Of a stretch of DNA of 64,000 nt, positions 38,747 through 51,000 are shown in pieces. How positions within the stretch are numbered: the first letter of the stretch is position 1; every line of letters starts with the position of its first letter. Below the pieces are notes generated by a model. That model ran no database searches and was not told where the DNA came from. It saw only the letters and a list, made by a program, of their open reading frames with translations. The stretch is from Trichosphaerium sp. ATCC 40318 (lineage: Eukaryota > Discosea > Flabellinia > Trichosidae). The stretch is from NCBI GenBank assembly GCA_038496445.1, contig JALMLS010000505.1, forward strand, positions 82,500 through 146,499, read 5' to 3'. Both the position numbers and the translations under genes were made by a program.

Positions 38747-41624
38747 TTATACAACAAGCACAGAATCTTGTTTATCATTATCCCTCAGTAACCTCTTTAA
38801 TGTATTAACGTGATCATCTGTAAGGTCATTATTTCTGATATCTAAAATCTCAATACAAGGCAAAGAGATAATATCACAAAGTGTATCAATATTGTCAATA
38901 TCATTATTAGCCAAGTTCAAGTACTTTAGTCTTTGGCAACTTCTCATATCAGGTGCACGTTTTAGATCATTTGTACTCAAATCAAGGCACCTAAAATAAA
39001 ACAATATCAGAGGCATAGCTCCTAGGAGCAAGCAACCAAAGAAATACGGCAAACTTTTTTTTGAAGAAAGTTCAAACGCACTCCAAGTTTGTCGCTGTGT
39101 TTAAGCCTTGTATGTCTATAATATCGTTATTGTGCGCATCTAACCATCTGGTTTACACGTGTTAGTAATAAACATAAGTAAGATAAAAATAGGCAGAACA
39201 CAACGCACGTGAGAGAAGGAATACCGCTGACATTCAACGAACGAATATCATTGCTTGCAATATTCAAGAATCGTAATCTTCTACACTGTTCAAAAGAGTT
39301 ATCATCAATCTCTTCAATGTCATTATCAGATAAATTAAGCCACCTAACATAACAGTAGATAAGCATCAACACTCTCATGTGATAAAGCATAAAATTATTT
39401 CTCTTTTGACGTACTCAAGGTATGGCATTTTGTTACTACTTACAAACGCAGAAATATCGTTTGTTGCAGCATTTATCCACCGTAATGTTGGATGACTCAA
39501 TTTTAGTTCTTTTAAGTCATTGTTACGAACGTTAAGTCTTAAGAGACGTGTGAAACCCTTTAATTGTATGCGGAGAAGATCTATAATATAAACAGTTACT
39601 AAACTAGCAATACAAAATCAAGAATCAAAAGGGAAACTCAAAAATAGACAACTTTTTTCCTTCCTTGTTAAATGAAAAACGTACCATTTGATTCGTATGT
39701 TAAATGCGTAATAGAAGATTTATCAGATTCAGGCGCGTTAGTACTTTTAAAGCTTTTATTTCTATGACTTGAAGTAACTTCATCTCGTCCAAAGCCTGTG
39801 GAAAACGATAGAGATAAAACCAAAAAAAAAAAACCAAAATCGAAGAGAGTACAAAAACAGCGTGTTATTACCTGGTATTGTTGATGGAAAAGGTTTCCTA
39901 TAATTATTCCTGTATTTTGTAACGTCATTTGGTATTAGACCGGGGTTGAGAATAAGTGCAACAGCAGCAACCTTGCGAAAAAATAAGATAAAAAAAACTC
40001 AAGAACTTTAAGTGAACTACACTTCTATTCGTTACTTATTAATGTCATATGTGACTAACATACCATTAAAGCCATTCCTATAAACCATCCAAATCGAATA
40101 AATCCGATTTTAACAGAAGGTGTATAATGTGTTGCAAATGTTACGAATACTTCTGGATCTTTAGGAAGCATTTTTTGAGAAAGGCCAAAAAAACTCGCAA
40201 GACCATTGTTTGTTTCCATCTTTTCCGTGAAAGTAACAGTTGCATATTGCACACGTAGAGTATAGTAAGTTGGAGCGACAGACTAAGAAATAAGTAAACT
40301 ATAAGATAACGTACACGCTTTTTTTTTCATTAAAACTAAGAATAAAACAAGAAAGGCAAAAGGTCTTTATCGTACTTGGCTGGGTGTGAGAAATTCGCTA
40401 TTTTCAAATTCATCTCTAGCCATTTCATTTAGAAGTTGGTGAGGGCAACCTTTGTCATTAGCACACTGTAAAATGATGTCAGCTTCAAAAAAAAACTAAG
40501 TTGATGCACGTGAAAATTTTCAAGGCACAAAACTCCAGATACAGAAGGGTTATCCGAATACAAAAAATAGAATACTTACCATTGGACCCATATCATACGA
40601 AATAGGACCGCTGTGATAAGCTTGAATTTCAATACCCGGAGGTACAGCCCCTTTGCCAGTCCAGCCTATAAGAAACCACAAAAGTCAATAAACTAAATGA
40701 AACTGTTGCTGTTGTACCAAATACTGTTCTGCGAGCTCTTGTGCGTCCGTACCTTGAATAACGTCCTATAAATAATTAACTGCGTTTTTAGTAAAAGGAG
40801 GTCACTCAGTGACTTGGTGAGGGTGTTTTCATGAAAGTTTTCACAAAAAAAAGAAACTCGAATTAATAGTCACTTACCATAGCGGTATCTCCCAATAGAG
40901 GAACCTGCCTTTAATAGCTTCCTTTGTCCTACCACATATGCATCGTCTAGATTATAAGAAAATTATTTTTAGACAAAACCACGTGTAAATAATCAATCCG
41001 TACCAAAAACATTGTTATTGTTTTCATCATAAACATAAAAATTTTGTTTTAGAGCTGCTGACTCATCACCCAAATATTTCTGCTCTATATCAAAGTACTG
41101 TCCCTTCTCATCAAGTAAACTGATAGATATATTCAGGGCAGCTTTTTTAAAGGGCGTTAGAGGTTTTTTGGGGTTTTGTGTACATTTCTAAACGTTTACG
41201 TACATCTACTTGGGCGAAAGACGATTGCTCTGTATGCTGTTTCTGCCTGAAACAGGTTTGAAGGTATTTTAAATTCTACAACCGCTTCGTCATTTTCTAC
41301 AGCTTCTGGAAGCTGTAGCTGCGAAGGACAGGCGGCTAAATGGTGTATTTGCCTTAAAACCAGTTAAAAACGTTTTTTATTTCACATGAATGTTTGCCTA
41401 ATGCTTACCTGGATACGTAGTGCTTGATGGGGTCATTACTATTTGTGTTTCGCACTAGTCTGCACAAATTTATGTTATACCTACAAATGTAAATCAGCTA
41501 AAAATACGTAATGGACGCGTCACCATATGGCTATCTCTTGGTTAGGCAACATTACATTCGATATCGTGGAAATGGCAAGAAACACCATGCTGCCAGCCAA
41601 TAACCATACTACAATTGGCTTCAT
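38747..41624 (-). CDS. membrane protein: luminal domain, one TM helix, C-terminal LRRs
   Basis: The start at 41624 gives a hydrophobic leader (VVWLLAGSMVFLAIST), either signal peptide or anchor. Exons at 41460-40060 encode about 300 residues of non-repetitive sequence (NLFQAETAYRAIVFRPSR; EIQAYHSGPISYDMGP) that I do not recognise. A transmembrane helix follows at about 40080-39950 (GFIRFGWFIGMALMV, then VAAVALIL). After it come a polar linker (39890-39670) and LRRs at 39560-38750 (WLNLSDNDIEEID; YLNLANNDIDNI). This topology places the LRRs on the opposite side from the N-terminal domain, unlike typical LRR receptors. Short GTAC-type introns occur throughout. The stop is at 38747-38749. Function is unknown; exon edges are approximate. 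Confidence 0.6.
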
Positions 41625-41744
41625 TATGTCTAGGTCGTATTATGGTCGCTTCATGCATGACTTAGGAGCCTAGCTTAAAACCATGCCGCTTCGCTCGGAG
41701 AAATGCACATCATGACAAAGGGAAACGTGAAACTTCTAATCACT

Positions 41745-43816
41745 ATGGTATGCTATCAATTAGTCCATAGGAGATGCTAAACACATCTTGCAAGGCTTTC
41801 TTTTTTCAACAAACTTCCTAAACTAACTTAGATCCTCATTATACTTGTATACAAGTCTAAAGCGACATTGACCTGCGGCAACTTAACATTTTCGTCAATA
41901 ACATACCCGTAAGTTGCCATTTACTTCAAAAATCATTTCTTCAATCCCCATAAGCGCGTCAGGACGCATTCTTTTTTTGAACAAGTTCGTATTAAAAAAG
42001 AACTATTTCGGAGTGACTTCTACTAATACACATTTTAGATTCTCTGCATCTATGCCTTGGATAGAAGTGAATGGTTTCGTTTCTGTGTATAATACGAACG
42101 TTACTGAGTTTCTCCGGCCTACTATTTTACTTGTTAATCGTGGAGACGAGTTTGCAATAGAAGACGCACTCAGGTACTATTTTTGAATTGTTTCAACAAA
42201 TAACTTGGCATAATTTTATTAAGCCCAAAAAAACTTGGGACGACTTCTTTAAATCAACTAATAACACCATTCGTCCGCGATTTATGAAAAGTACCGCCGG
42301 GCTTCTTTCCGGCTTTTGTTTTTCTTTATTGGATTACCAATTTTGTCATCAACAGTACAAATTGTACTTTTTTTTTGAAATACCATGTTGCTCAATACTC
42401 TAGGCCGTATCATCAAATTAAAGGAGTAGTTGGATTAGTTATTGGGTGTGATTCTAATGGTGGAGGTATAACGTCGATGGTGTAAATGCTGTTAAATAGA
42501 GTGAATAGATTTTATGTTTACAAATGGACAATCAAACGATGACTTGAAGACACCCACTGTTGAGACAACAAGTACACTATCACTTAGCAATGTTTCACTT
42601 ATTTTTTGTAGTGCAATCGTTTGATGCGATCAAACTTGCTATTAGTAATGCGACTTGTTACAATATGACGATGACTCCTGGTACTCTTTATTCGACAAAT
42701 GTTTGTACTAACTTTCACACTTAGAAGCCAATCCATATTTATTGGCGTTCGAAGGCCTAGGCTTTTTCTTGAGCACACAAATAGTAGTATGCATATGGTC
42801 CTCTTTGAATGTTGTACGTAGGATTGGATATTAAAAGTAGCACTTATTTTCTTTGAACAGGCCTATGCGATACGAAAGTTATGCGTCGGGTGTAAAGCTA
42901 AAAAGAAGGCTAAAACTGTACCAATAACTGTTCTTATAATGGAGTTAATAGCAAACACAGGTAAAGTCAAGACGTTCTTTGTTTTTTTTGGAAGCAGTTT
43001 TTTTTCTGATTCTGTTTTTATTCTTAGTGCGTATTGTTTTATTCTCTGTTGATCCTTGGAGCACTCAAAGAATACTTCCTTCTACTATTTCAAGAAGTTT
43101 GCTTTATATAACCTTTGCTTTTTCAATTGGAGCATTAATGATTGTATCGATGTACTGGCAGAAACTTTTCTCCAACAACTCGGTTACTGTCAATATGTTC
43201 ATGAAAAAGTACAAGATTGCCGTAACTATTTGCTTTGCACTACTCTTTTCGTTGCTGTTGTCCGCAGCATTAATTGCTACATTGGTAAGCAGGAGATAAA
43301 AATACTTGGAATCTTACTTTCTACTTTTTGTAGGCATCAATATCTGCAGTCAATACAATCGTTCATGTTGCGGTTTTTATATCTTTAGTTATTATTGTTT
43401 CCACCTTTTCCATTACAGCAATACGTGTACTAAGGAGAACAAGCCGAATGGCTGCAACTGAAGCCGTTAAGAAGCTTAAAATAGTACTCGTTTAAATCAA
43501 AAATCAAGATATTCTTTTTTTCTTACGCCGTTTAATGTAGATCATGTACAAGTCTTTGATAATATCTGGATGTATGATAGTGTTTATAGTAGTGTACGTT
43601 GGATTCTCATCAGACTCTGCGAGACGTTCACCAATCGCAAAAGTTGTAACATTATGTGTAACGTCCTACGCTCTACTTCTTACAAGCACTCTTCATATTT
43701 CAACATTGTATCAAAAAACAAAAAAAGAAAACAGTAACCGCGAGAGTGCTTCAACTATGAGCTGTAGTAGTAAAACCCCAGCAAAGTTTACTGACATGTC
43801 CACCGTATGTAAATAA
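41745..43816 (+). CDS. seven-transmembrane receptor-like protein, family copy 3
   Basis: Putative surface receptor-like protein. An ATG at 41745-41747 directly before a GTATGC donor joins in phase to the exon at 41832, forming a signal peptide (ILIILVY). The next exon starts at about 42046. The ectodomain has TILLVNRGDEFAIEDALR and then GVVGLVIGCDSNGGG. This resembles the core of a protease-associated (PA) domain, where a strand ending in RG precedes a helix and a GA-type strand. Helices follow: about 42740-42810, 42900-42955, 43020-43165, 43215-43285, 43340-43415, 43545-43605 and 43650-43700. Between helices 2 and 3 is VDPWSTQRILP, matching DPYFLRTIFP of copies 1 and 2. The C-terminal tail is short, Ser/Lys-rich. 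The stop is at 43814-43816. Confidence 0.65.
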
Positions 43817-44042
43817 ATAACCTGTAGAACTATGTATACGTTACTTGTCACATGTGTCGTTTCGAAAGTTGCCTTAAATAGCCGTTAAGTTGTTTGATCT
43901 AAAAGCAATTGGGAACGCCATTATTGTTTTTTGCCGACGTTCTAAAAATGATATGGCGGCTAACGCATACCTTAATACATAGCGTTTTGATTGCAAGTGC
44001 TTTTGACCTTTTATACTTTAATGTGACCTAATACTTCTCTAG

Positions 44043-46421
44043 GTAATTTTAATATACACCACAGCATGCCTAGGCGCCGTTGAGTGTAATTTAGTCAGTG
44101 TTCCTTCTGTGGTGTACCCGTACGCCGTTCTTTGCTGTTTTTCGCTTGTCAAAACACTGTCCTCACTGTATATGATGTTCTAGTTCTTACGCCGAAATAG
44201 TTTTTCGGGAGTTGCTGAATGGTCTACGCACCAAGGTCTCTTGACGCTAAACAGCTCTGCAAGTGCTGTCCAAGGTAAAATACTCCTTACAGAGCGAAAG
44301 GATCAATTCACAATAGAAGATGCGCTTGGGTACGAACAACTAGCCTATACCAAAGCCAAAGGCAATTTATAATGACGCTAGTTGTCGATTTTCGCTTAAT
44401 TTATTGTCAACAGGCCCTTTCAAGATCTAGATGGTCTCATTTTATTAATCATCGCTGGGGATTCTGAGGGAGGAGGTATTCCCGACAATCTAGATTCCAG
44501 TTTTTTTTTTTGACAAAAACTGATTTCGGGTTAACGTTGTTCTTGTTTTAGACTTCTTTGTAACTACAGGAGCATCTGGAGAACAGTTTAAAGTACCAAC
44601 TGTAGAGATAAAACGTAAGCTAAAGCATCACTTTCCTTTTTACCTCTTTGGTAATATTTTCTGAACTTGTTTCCAGTTTATCAAAATAAATTGAAGGTAA
44701 ACGTAATTGGAATCTTTTTGGGTCCATCACGACGTAAAAATGATAAAAATTGTTTTCATGTCGTTTAGACTTTCATCTAAAACTGTGACATATAGTCCTT
44801 TGATACCCTGGTCATCTTGTTTTAAATATGCTGCACAGCGCCATTTTATTTCAAATACTTATTATTTTTTTTGAAGGTGATGATTTTGACATTTTAACCG
44901 ATGCAATGGGAAATAATGCTTGTACAGCAACTGTGACATGGGGTACAAAAATTTTTCTAAATTGGTACAACAAAACTAAAAATTTCGCTTAGAACCAAAC
45001 CCATCTCTAGGTGTGTTTTCAAGTGTTACATTTTTAGTATCTGTTAGAGTTGTTATACCATTTTGGTCCATAATGAACATGGTACAATAACTTTTATTCC
45101 ATTTTTTCAGGTACCATTCTCATTTTTTTTACAACGGCAGGTATTTTGTATTTACAAGTTTCGTATGGCGTATAAACTCAATGTCAAATTTGCAAGTATT
45201 GCTGTTGTAGTTTTAATAATGGAATTTTTAACAACTTTGCGTACGTATCTCTTTCATACCTTTTAGAATACTGTTGAGCTCAAAGAGGCACAAGAAACGT
45301 GATTGTTTTTGGCAAGTAAAACAAGTTTCATTCACTAGCCACAGTCTTGTTAGACGCCTATCACGTATTCCGTATCGCTCATGTAGTTATTCGTCTCTTT
45401 AAAAACTGGGGATTGTTTTTCTTCTTTAGATTGTCACGTGCTAATCTTAGATGGCTAATTGTTTGTACTAGTTCGTTGTATTTTATTTGCTACTGATCCT
45501 TGGAGTACTCAGAGAATTCTACCTACAGTAGTGTCTAGAAGTATTCTTTTTTTATCTTTTTCTTTTTCATTTGGTGCTTTAATGATTGTTACCCTGTATT
45601 GGCACAAACTTTTAAAAAAGAGTAGAGTTAATGTCAATGCATTTATGAACAAGTATAAGATTACGATTTTTATTGGTTTTTCAGCATTTTTTTGCTTAAT
45701 GCTCTTCACAGCGTTATCTTCATTATATGTACGTTTAACTAGACTTATTTTACTTTGCTATACCCAACGTCGAGGGAATTTTCTTTGACACTAGTGTTGC
45801 TAGCAACAATGTAGCTTTTTTTTTGCTTTTTTTTTTTACCTTTGTTTGAAAACTAACAGCATTGTTAGCCCATAGAGATAATGACTTCAGTATTGTACAC
45901 CTTAGTTACTATTGCATTAATTATTGTTGCACTGATGTTCTCCATGACAGCTATACGTGTACTACACAGAACAAGTCATCTTGCACCAACTGCAACAGTC
46001 AAGGCACTTAAGAACGTACGCATAAATTTTTTTTAACGTTGACAACAACCTTTAACTGCATCGTATTTGATTGTGCTGTAAAAAGCAGATTTGCTACTAA
46101 GCCACAATTTCGTTCTGAAACTAAGTCCTTACGTAGATCATGTACAAAGCTTTAGTAATGTCTTTGTGCCTAGTAATATTTTTGGTGGCAAGTGTAGCTT
46201 TTTCTGTTGTACCCAAAGAGCGTAGAGGACCTCAACTAAGAACAATTGCATTATGTTTATCAGCCTACAGTCTTCTTATTGTTAGCACACTACATATTTC
46301 TACACTATTCAATGAAAGAAGAAAAGACACGAATAGTAGTATTGTAGTATCTAAAAAAGGTTCTATTGGATCAGTTGCGGTATCGAAAACCCAAAGATCT
46401 ACCTCTGTACCAGTAGTATGA
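44043..46421 (+). CDS. seven-transmembrane receptor-like protein, family copy 4
   Basis: Tandem paralogue of copy 3 with matching exon phases. The exon from 44043 holds a signal-like stretch (VILIYTTACLGAVEC); the start codon must lie in an upstream exon that I did not find. The PA-like segment is GKILLTERKDQFTIEDALG with LILLIIAGDSEGGGI. Helices follow from about 45020; the segment between helices 2 and 3 reads ATDPWSTQRILPT. Then come LFLSFSFSFGALMIV, helix 4 at about 45655, helix 5 near 45895, helix 6 near 46150 and helix 7 near 46250. The tail is Ser/Lys-rich to the stop at 46419-46421. Copies 3 and 4 are clearly more diverged from each other than copies 1 and 2. Confidence 0.62.
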
Positions 46422-46907
46422 AAAACAACGGATGATAATGTAAGAAAAAAGAGAATAAAAAACCAACTTGTATTTTTGGTTATTGTACGTTTCGTTTTCA
46501 GCGGTGCTGACTTTTAGCAAAAAAAATCCAGTTTCTGCCTTGTCTGTCAGATCTGACGGATTTAACACTGTTGACAAAACTTGCTAACCTCACTTTTTAA
46601 AATTTAATGCCCTCACAATGTTTGCAACTAAAGTGTAGTTCAGTGATACATGCTGCTCGGAACACTATTTCGTTTCTCCTATGTATTTTTGCATGGATCA
46701 AACGTTAACATATTACAAAAGAATATAAAGTGTGCACAAAGTGATACTTTTTTTGTTTAGAAATTGTACAGCACTATACGTTCCTGCATGTAAGAATATA
46801 TATTTCTGTATCTAAACATCACAGTGTCTATTTTTTATAACATCTAAAAAAATTGGCTCCAGAAATAAATGTTTTGCGTTTATTTGAAAAAGAAAAGAGT
46901 GGACCGA
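46422..46907. other. intergenic, nothing recognised
   Basis: 3' flank of copy 4, running into the antisense relic. No further exon is supported. Confidence 0.35.
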
Positions 46908-47141
46908 TCAGTCACTTTCGTTTTCAACATCGTACACAACTCTTGTACTATCCGCACAAACCAAACCAATAAAGCTGTTATACCGAATAGCCCACCACAT
47001 CTCCTTTTCTTTAGTTCTTACGGGTAGATAGTCTGGCTCTGGTTCTTCTTGGTGTGTACCAATTCTAGGCCAAATACGTCCACGTTAGATCACATGTATC
47101 AAGTCATCTTCATCTCTAGGGTAACGACTAGCTGGTTTCCG
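46908..47141 (-). pseudogene. coding relic with in-frame stop, unrecognised
   Basis: On the minus strand a protein-like frame (SRYPRDEDDLIHVI) is interrupted by TAA at about 47083-47085. It continues in the same frame (RGRIWPRIGTHQEEPEP, then EMWWAIRYNSFIGLV) to a TGA at 46908-46910. A second stop lies just upstream at 47142. The Trp- and Pro-rich, non-repetitive composition is unlike random sequence here. It looks like the decayed end of a gene. No family is recognised; a mobile-element protein is possible. Confidence 0.45.
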
Positions 47142-47579
47142 TCAACATTTTGTTACACTGAGGAATTTTTTGCCCAGGAATATGTCAACTGCTAAAATGT
47201 TGAGATCAAATCTGAAACTATTTGCCGTGAAGCCTTTTTAGGACAATCAATTTAGTTACTTATTGTTAGATAAGTACCTTGCGACAGTGGTAACCAGTAC
47301 GCTATGCTTGCAAAATTTGCCAGCACTAGATCTGTTGCAAATCGTCATGATCCGTTCTAAGCCTTGAAAAACGTATTGACTTTGGATGAGAAACTAATCT
47401 ATCGAGGCAGCTTGTCTATGAAACATGTATACTCCTGATCAAAAATTTGTCAGGTAAGTGATTCAAGTTTTGAAGTGTAGATTTTTAAAAACAATCTCTG
47501 ACTTGTACTGTTCACTTAACGCGGAGCAATTTTGTTTTGGTAGTTTTATCTGCACACATACATGTATTTTCACAGACTT
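47142..47579. other. intergenic, nothing recognised
   Basis: No gene is seen. The region leads into a diverged copy of the repeat that also forms the foldback element at 55.8-56.3 kb. Confidence 0.3.
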
Positions 47580-47880
47580 ATTGTGCAAAAACTCAGGTAA
47601 AAAATCGATTTTTCAAGCCAGATATTATGACTTCTTTGTGGTTTTTAGAGTCTAAAAACAAGGAAGTATTTCAACTGTTTCAATCTTGTGTCAGTTTGAA
47701 AATACAAAATACGCGTATTGACATGTAGATCTGTTGTGTAAGAAATCAGAACTGAACTCGACAGTGTTTGCCATAATGTTACAATTCTTATTTTTTTCTG
47801 TATTTTCCACCGCGAAAACTTGTACTGTTACATGTGCACATACATATTGGATTTGTGTAAAGAACCAGGGTCGAAGCTGG
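47580..47880 (+). repeat. diverged copy of the foldback-element core (repeat B)
   Basis: The segment around GCGTATTGACATGT, then AGAACTGAAC, TTTGCCATAATGTTAC and TTCTTATTTTTTTCTG, matches the central part of the foldback element at about 55985-56090. Weaker similarity continues on the left (AATCGATTTTTCAAG, CCAGATATTATGACTT). It is too diverged for exact end points. It shows that the element is a family with old members. Confidence 0.5.
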
Positions 47881-48048
47881 ATTGATGACTTCTCTTTTGA
47901 GCCATAAACAAAGAACTACAATCTCGCGTTCATATCAGCAATTAAAAGACTAAACCGATGTTTTAGTGTATCTTCAGTGCGCCAAAACAAGTTATTGGCT
48001 ATGAATTTTCAACAAGTACACTATATGAGGAAAACTAAACTATGGTTG

Positions 48049-48054
48049 TTTATT
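48049..48054 (-). terminator. AATAAA (minus strand) after the ankyrin-PARP gene
   Basis: TTTATT on the plus strand lies about 40 nt beyond the stop of the minus-strand ankyrin-PARP gene, a suitable place for its poly(A) signal. Confidence 0.4.
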
Positions 48055-48092
48055 GATAATGATATTGCTTGCTTACAACAAACACATTAGAA

Positions 48093-51000
48093 TTACTTTG
48101 TACTTTCAAGAAGAGCTATTTTTGCCAGTAGAATAGTATTCCTCTCCTTTAGGTTAGTGTTGTCTTGCTTTAGATCTTGGACACTTTCCTTGAGGTTAAC
48201 ATTGTCTTGCTTTAGATCCTGGACACTTTCTTTGAGGTTAGCATTGGCTTGCTTTAGATCCTGGACACTTTCGGTGAGGTTAACATTGGCTTGCTTTAGA
48301 TCTTGGACACTTTCCTTGAGGTTGATATTGTCTAGCTTCAGGGTGTTGTTGCTTCCTGTGAGGTCTTTGACACTTTCTGTTAAGTTGGCTTTGTCTTGTT
48401 TTAGGTTATTGATGCTTTCAGTCAATTCAGTAATGTGCTGTTCTCTATTTGCGTTGGCTTTCTGTGAATTCTGATGAAGTTCAGCCAGGCTCTTCTTTAA
48501 TTTCTCTACCTCACTGTTTGATTGTTGTAATTCCAGTTCGGGATTGACATAATTATAACTTGGTTGTTCATCAGTTGAATCATCATGGGCCGCCCACAGT
48601 TTTCTAGTGCAAAGCCTAAGTTTAAAAGAAAGAGACTATGAAATTATACCGGTTAGAAATAAAAGTGTCATCATCAGAATCAGATAGTTCATCATCAGAT
48701 AGCTCACCAGCGGAACCATCAGTATCTGCTTCTGAAGCTTTGTCCTCAATTTGTTCGTTATCGCCTTTCTCTTTCTTTGTCATTTTATCGTCTTTCTTGG
48801 CTTTTTTAGTTTTACGTCTTTTTTTTGTACATTGTTTCTTTGTAACTTTGATGATGTACCGAGCAACAGCTTGAGTATCTAAAACAGTGTTTGAGTACTT
48901 AATCACAATTTTCTAATGTAATGTTGAGTGTACCTTGTGCCACTACCAGCTCATCGTATACTGCATCTTCAAGTTTATCTGGTTTCAGAAGTTTACCCTT
49001 TCGATCTACCAATGCATAGTGACTTTGGTAGCCTGGTTTTATTGGCCTTCCATGCAAACTTTCATTGATGTTTTTGATACCATCCTTACATACGAGGGGA
49101 TCATGCTTTTTATCAAGTAAGTAAAGAATATTCACATCAATATTATTGTTTGCTTACTGGATAAACGTTGCCAGGAGTAACAAGACTTAAAACAAGTGTT
49201 TTTGCGGTTCTTCCTTTCAAATCATATGAAGCAGCATACTTTATGCTTCTCTATCGGCGACAATGAATATTGACCACCTGCAAAAATTGGCTAGTAACGC
49301 ACAGTGAAGTATATCCCTTGACCATAGTAACCAGCATCTAAAGAACTCACAGTTCCAAAACCAGCCTTTACAATACTGTAAGCTGCATCGTTGTTCGTAC
49401 CATGGACCATTAATATCACTGGTAACTAAATAAAACGTTTGTTAATGCAAGAGTACCAAGTAGCATTACCTTATCTTTCTTGGTAGTACGACAATCATTA
49501 AAGGCAGTGAGGGTGTTGTACTTTTGGTACACAGTCTCTTTGTGTTCCTTGTAGATACTTTTTTTCCACTCTTGTTTTTTAAACAACTCGGGCAGTTCTC
49601 TAATATGTGCATGTTAGAATCAAGAAACATCTACGTGGGATAAACGTACTGGTGTCTGTGTTTTAGTATTTCATTGACCCGACCAAAGTTATCTGTCAAG
49701 ATGTCATTGTAAACAAGACTCGCTTCAACGATATTGTATTTGTCATAGCCGTGTAGCTTTGACATCTCCTGTTTGAGAATGTTGAATTCTCTGACAGCCA
49801 CTTTGTCGTTTTTGTCAAGAAGGTTCAGTATTTTGTAGTGTGTCGCCTTTGCAACAATACCTCTTTTTATAATATAAGAATTAATTAAAAAGGCATTGCC
49901 CATACGTGTTGGAGCTATCCCAATTATTTGCAAAATACAATCGCGGATTCAAACTCCATGCGTTTTCGCCTTGTAATCCTTTTGAAACTGTTTTAGTATT
50001 TTATCACATACACACCTTACCTCCAGTACGCTCTTCTTGTAAGTATTCAACATGTTTGTTATTAACCCACGCATCATTGGGCATATCATACAGAATACCT
50101 TGCATTAATTTCCCATCTTGTTTCCAGAAGTCCTGTAGAAAAAAAGTTGTTTGTAGTGTTGAGTTACCGGTGGATATCGTACTGGAGACAATACAACTTT
50201 GGGATCGCATGTAGAACAAATTAAATAACAAATACCTTTATCCATTGCCAGTTTGAAATAATACCGTGTTGGCTGAAGGTTGTGTGATTAGTTTAAGGTA
50301 TTGGCATTCAATAAAGTGTACCAAACGGCAAAGCCATTCTTCAAACTGTTTTCTCTCTTCTACGTTGACATTTTGTGAATAGTGCTTTATACAGTATCTC
50401 CACAGTGCATGGCATTGTTTACCACCTGGACAGTATTTTAAGAAAGTTATGAATTTTTCAACAGCTGAAGGTGTATTTGATATCACTTTTCTAATTAAAA
50501 TGAACATAAAGTCTTGCCATCTTCTTTTGTCCGGAACTACTGCTAACAGTGTTAGCTATTATTTTACCAAATTGTTTTGTAATGTGCCCAATACCTGAAT
50601 CCTTGCTGGTTCCACCATCAATATCAATATTATTTGTGTTAGGTTTGATTAATTTCAACATTTGCATTGAGATATAGTTAAAATCTCAAAACGATAGTGA
50701 GTAAACACAGGTTTTATCTCTTTTGTTATATTACCTGTAGCATAAATCAAAGCTGTATTTCCATATTCATCAACAGCATCAATATTGGCTTTGGCATTGA
50801 TTAACATTGATACAACTTTATTGTGTCCATTTTTTGCTTTAAATAATAATGTGAGTTTGCACTTGTTACTGTATTTCATCATGATTACCTGCATAAATCA
50901 AAGCTGTACTTCCATAGTTATCAACAGCATCAATATTGGCGTTGGCATTGATTAACATTGATACAAATTCATTGTGTCCATTTTTTGCTTTAAATAATAA

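Noticed and set aside
48157-48474. Plus-strand Leu/Ser-rich repeat protein
   Set aside because: Antisense shadow of the coiled-coil repeats at the end of the ankyrin-PARP gene.
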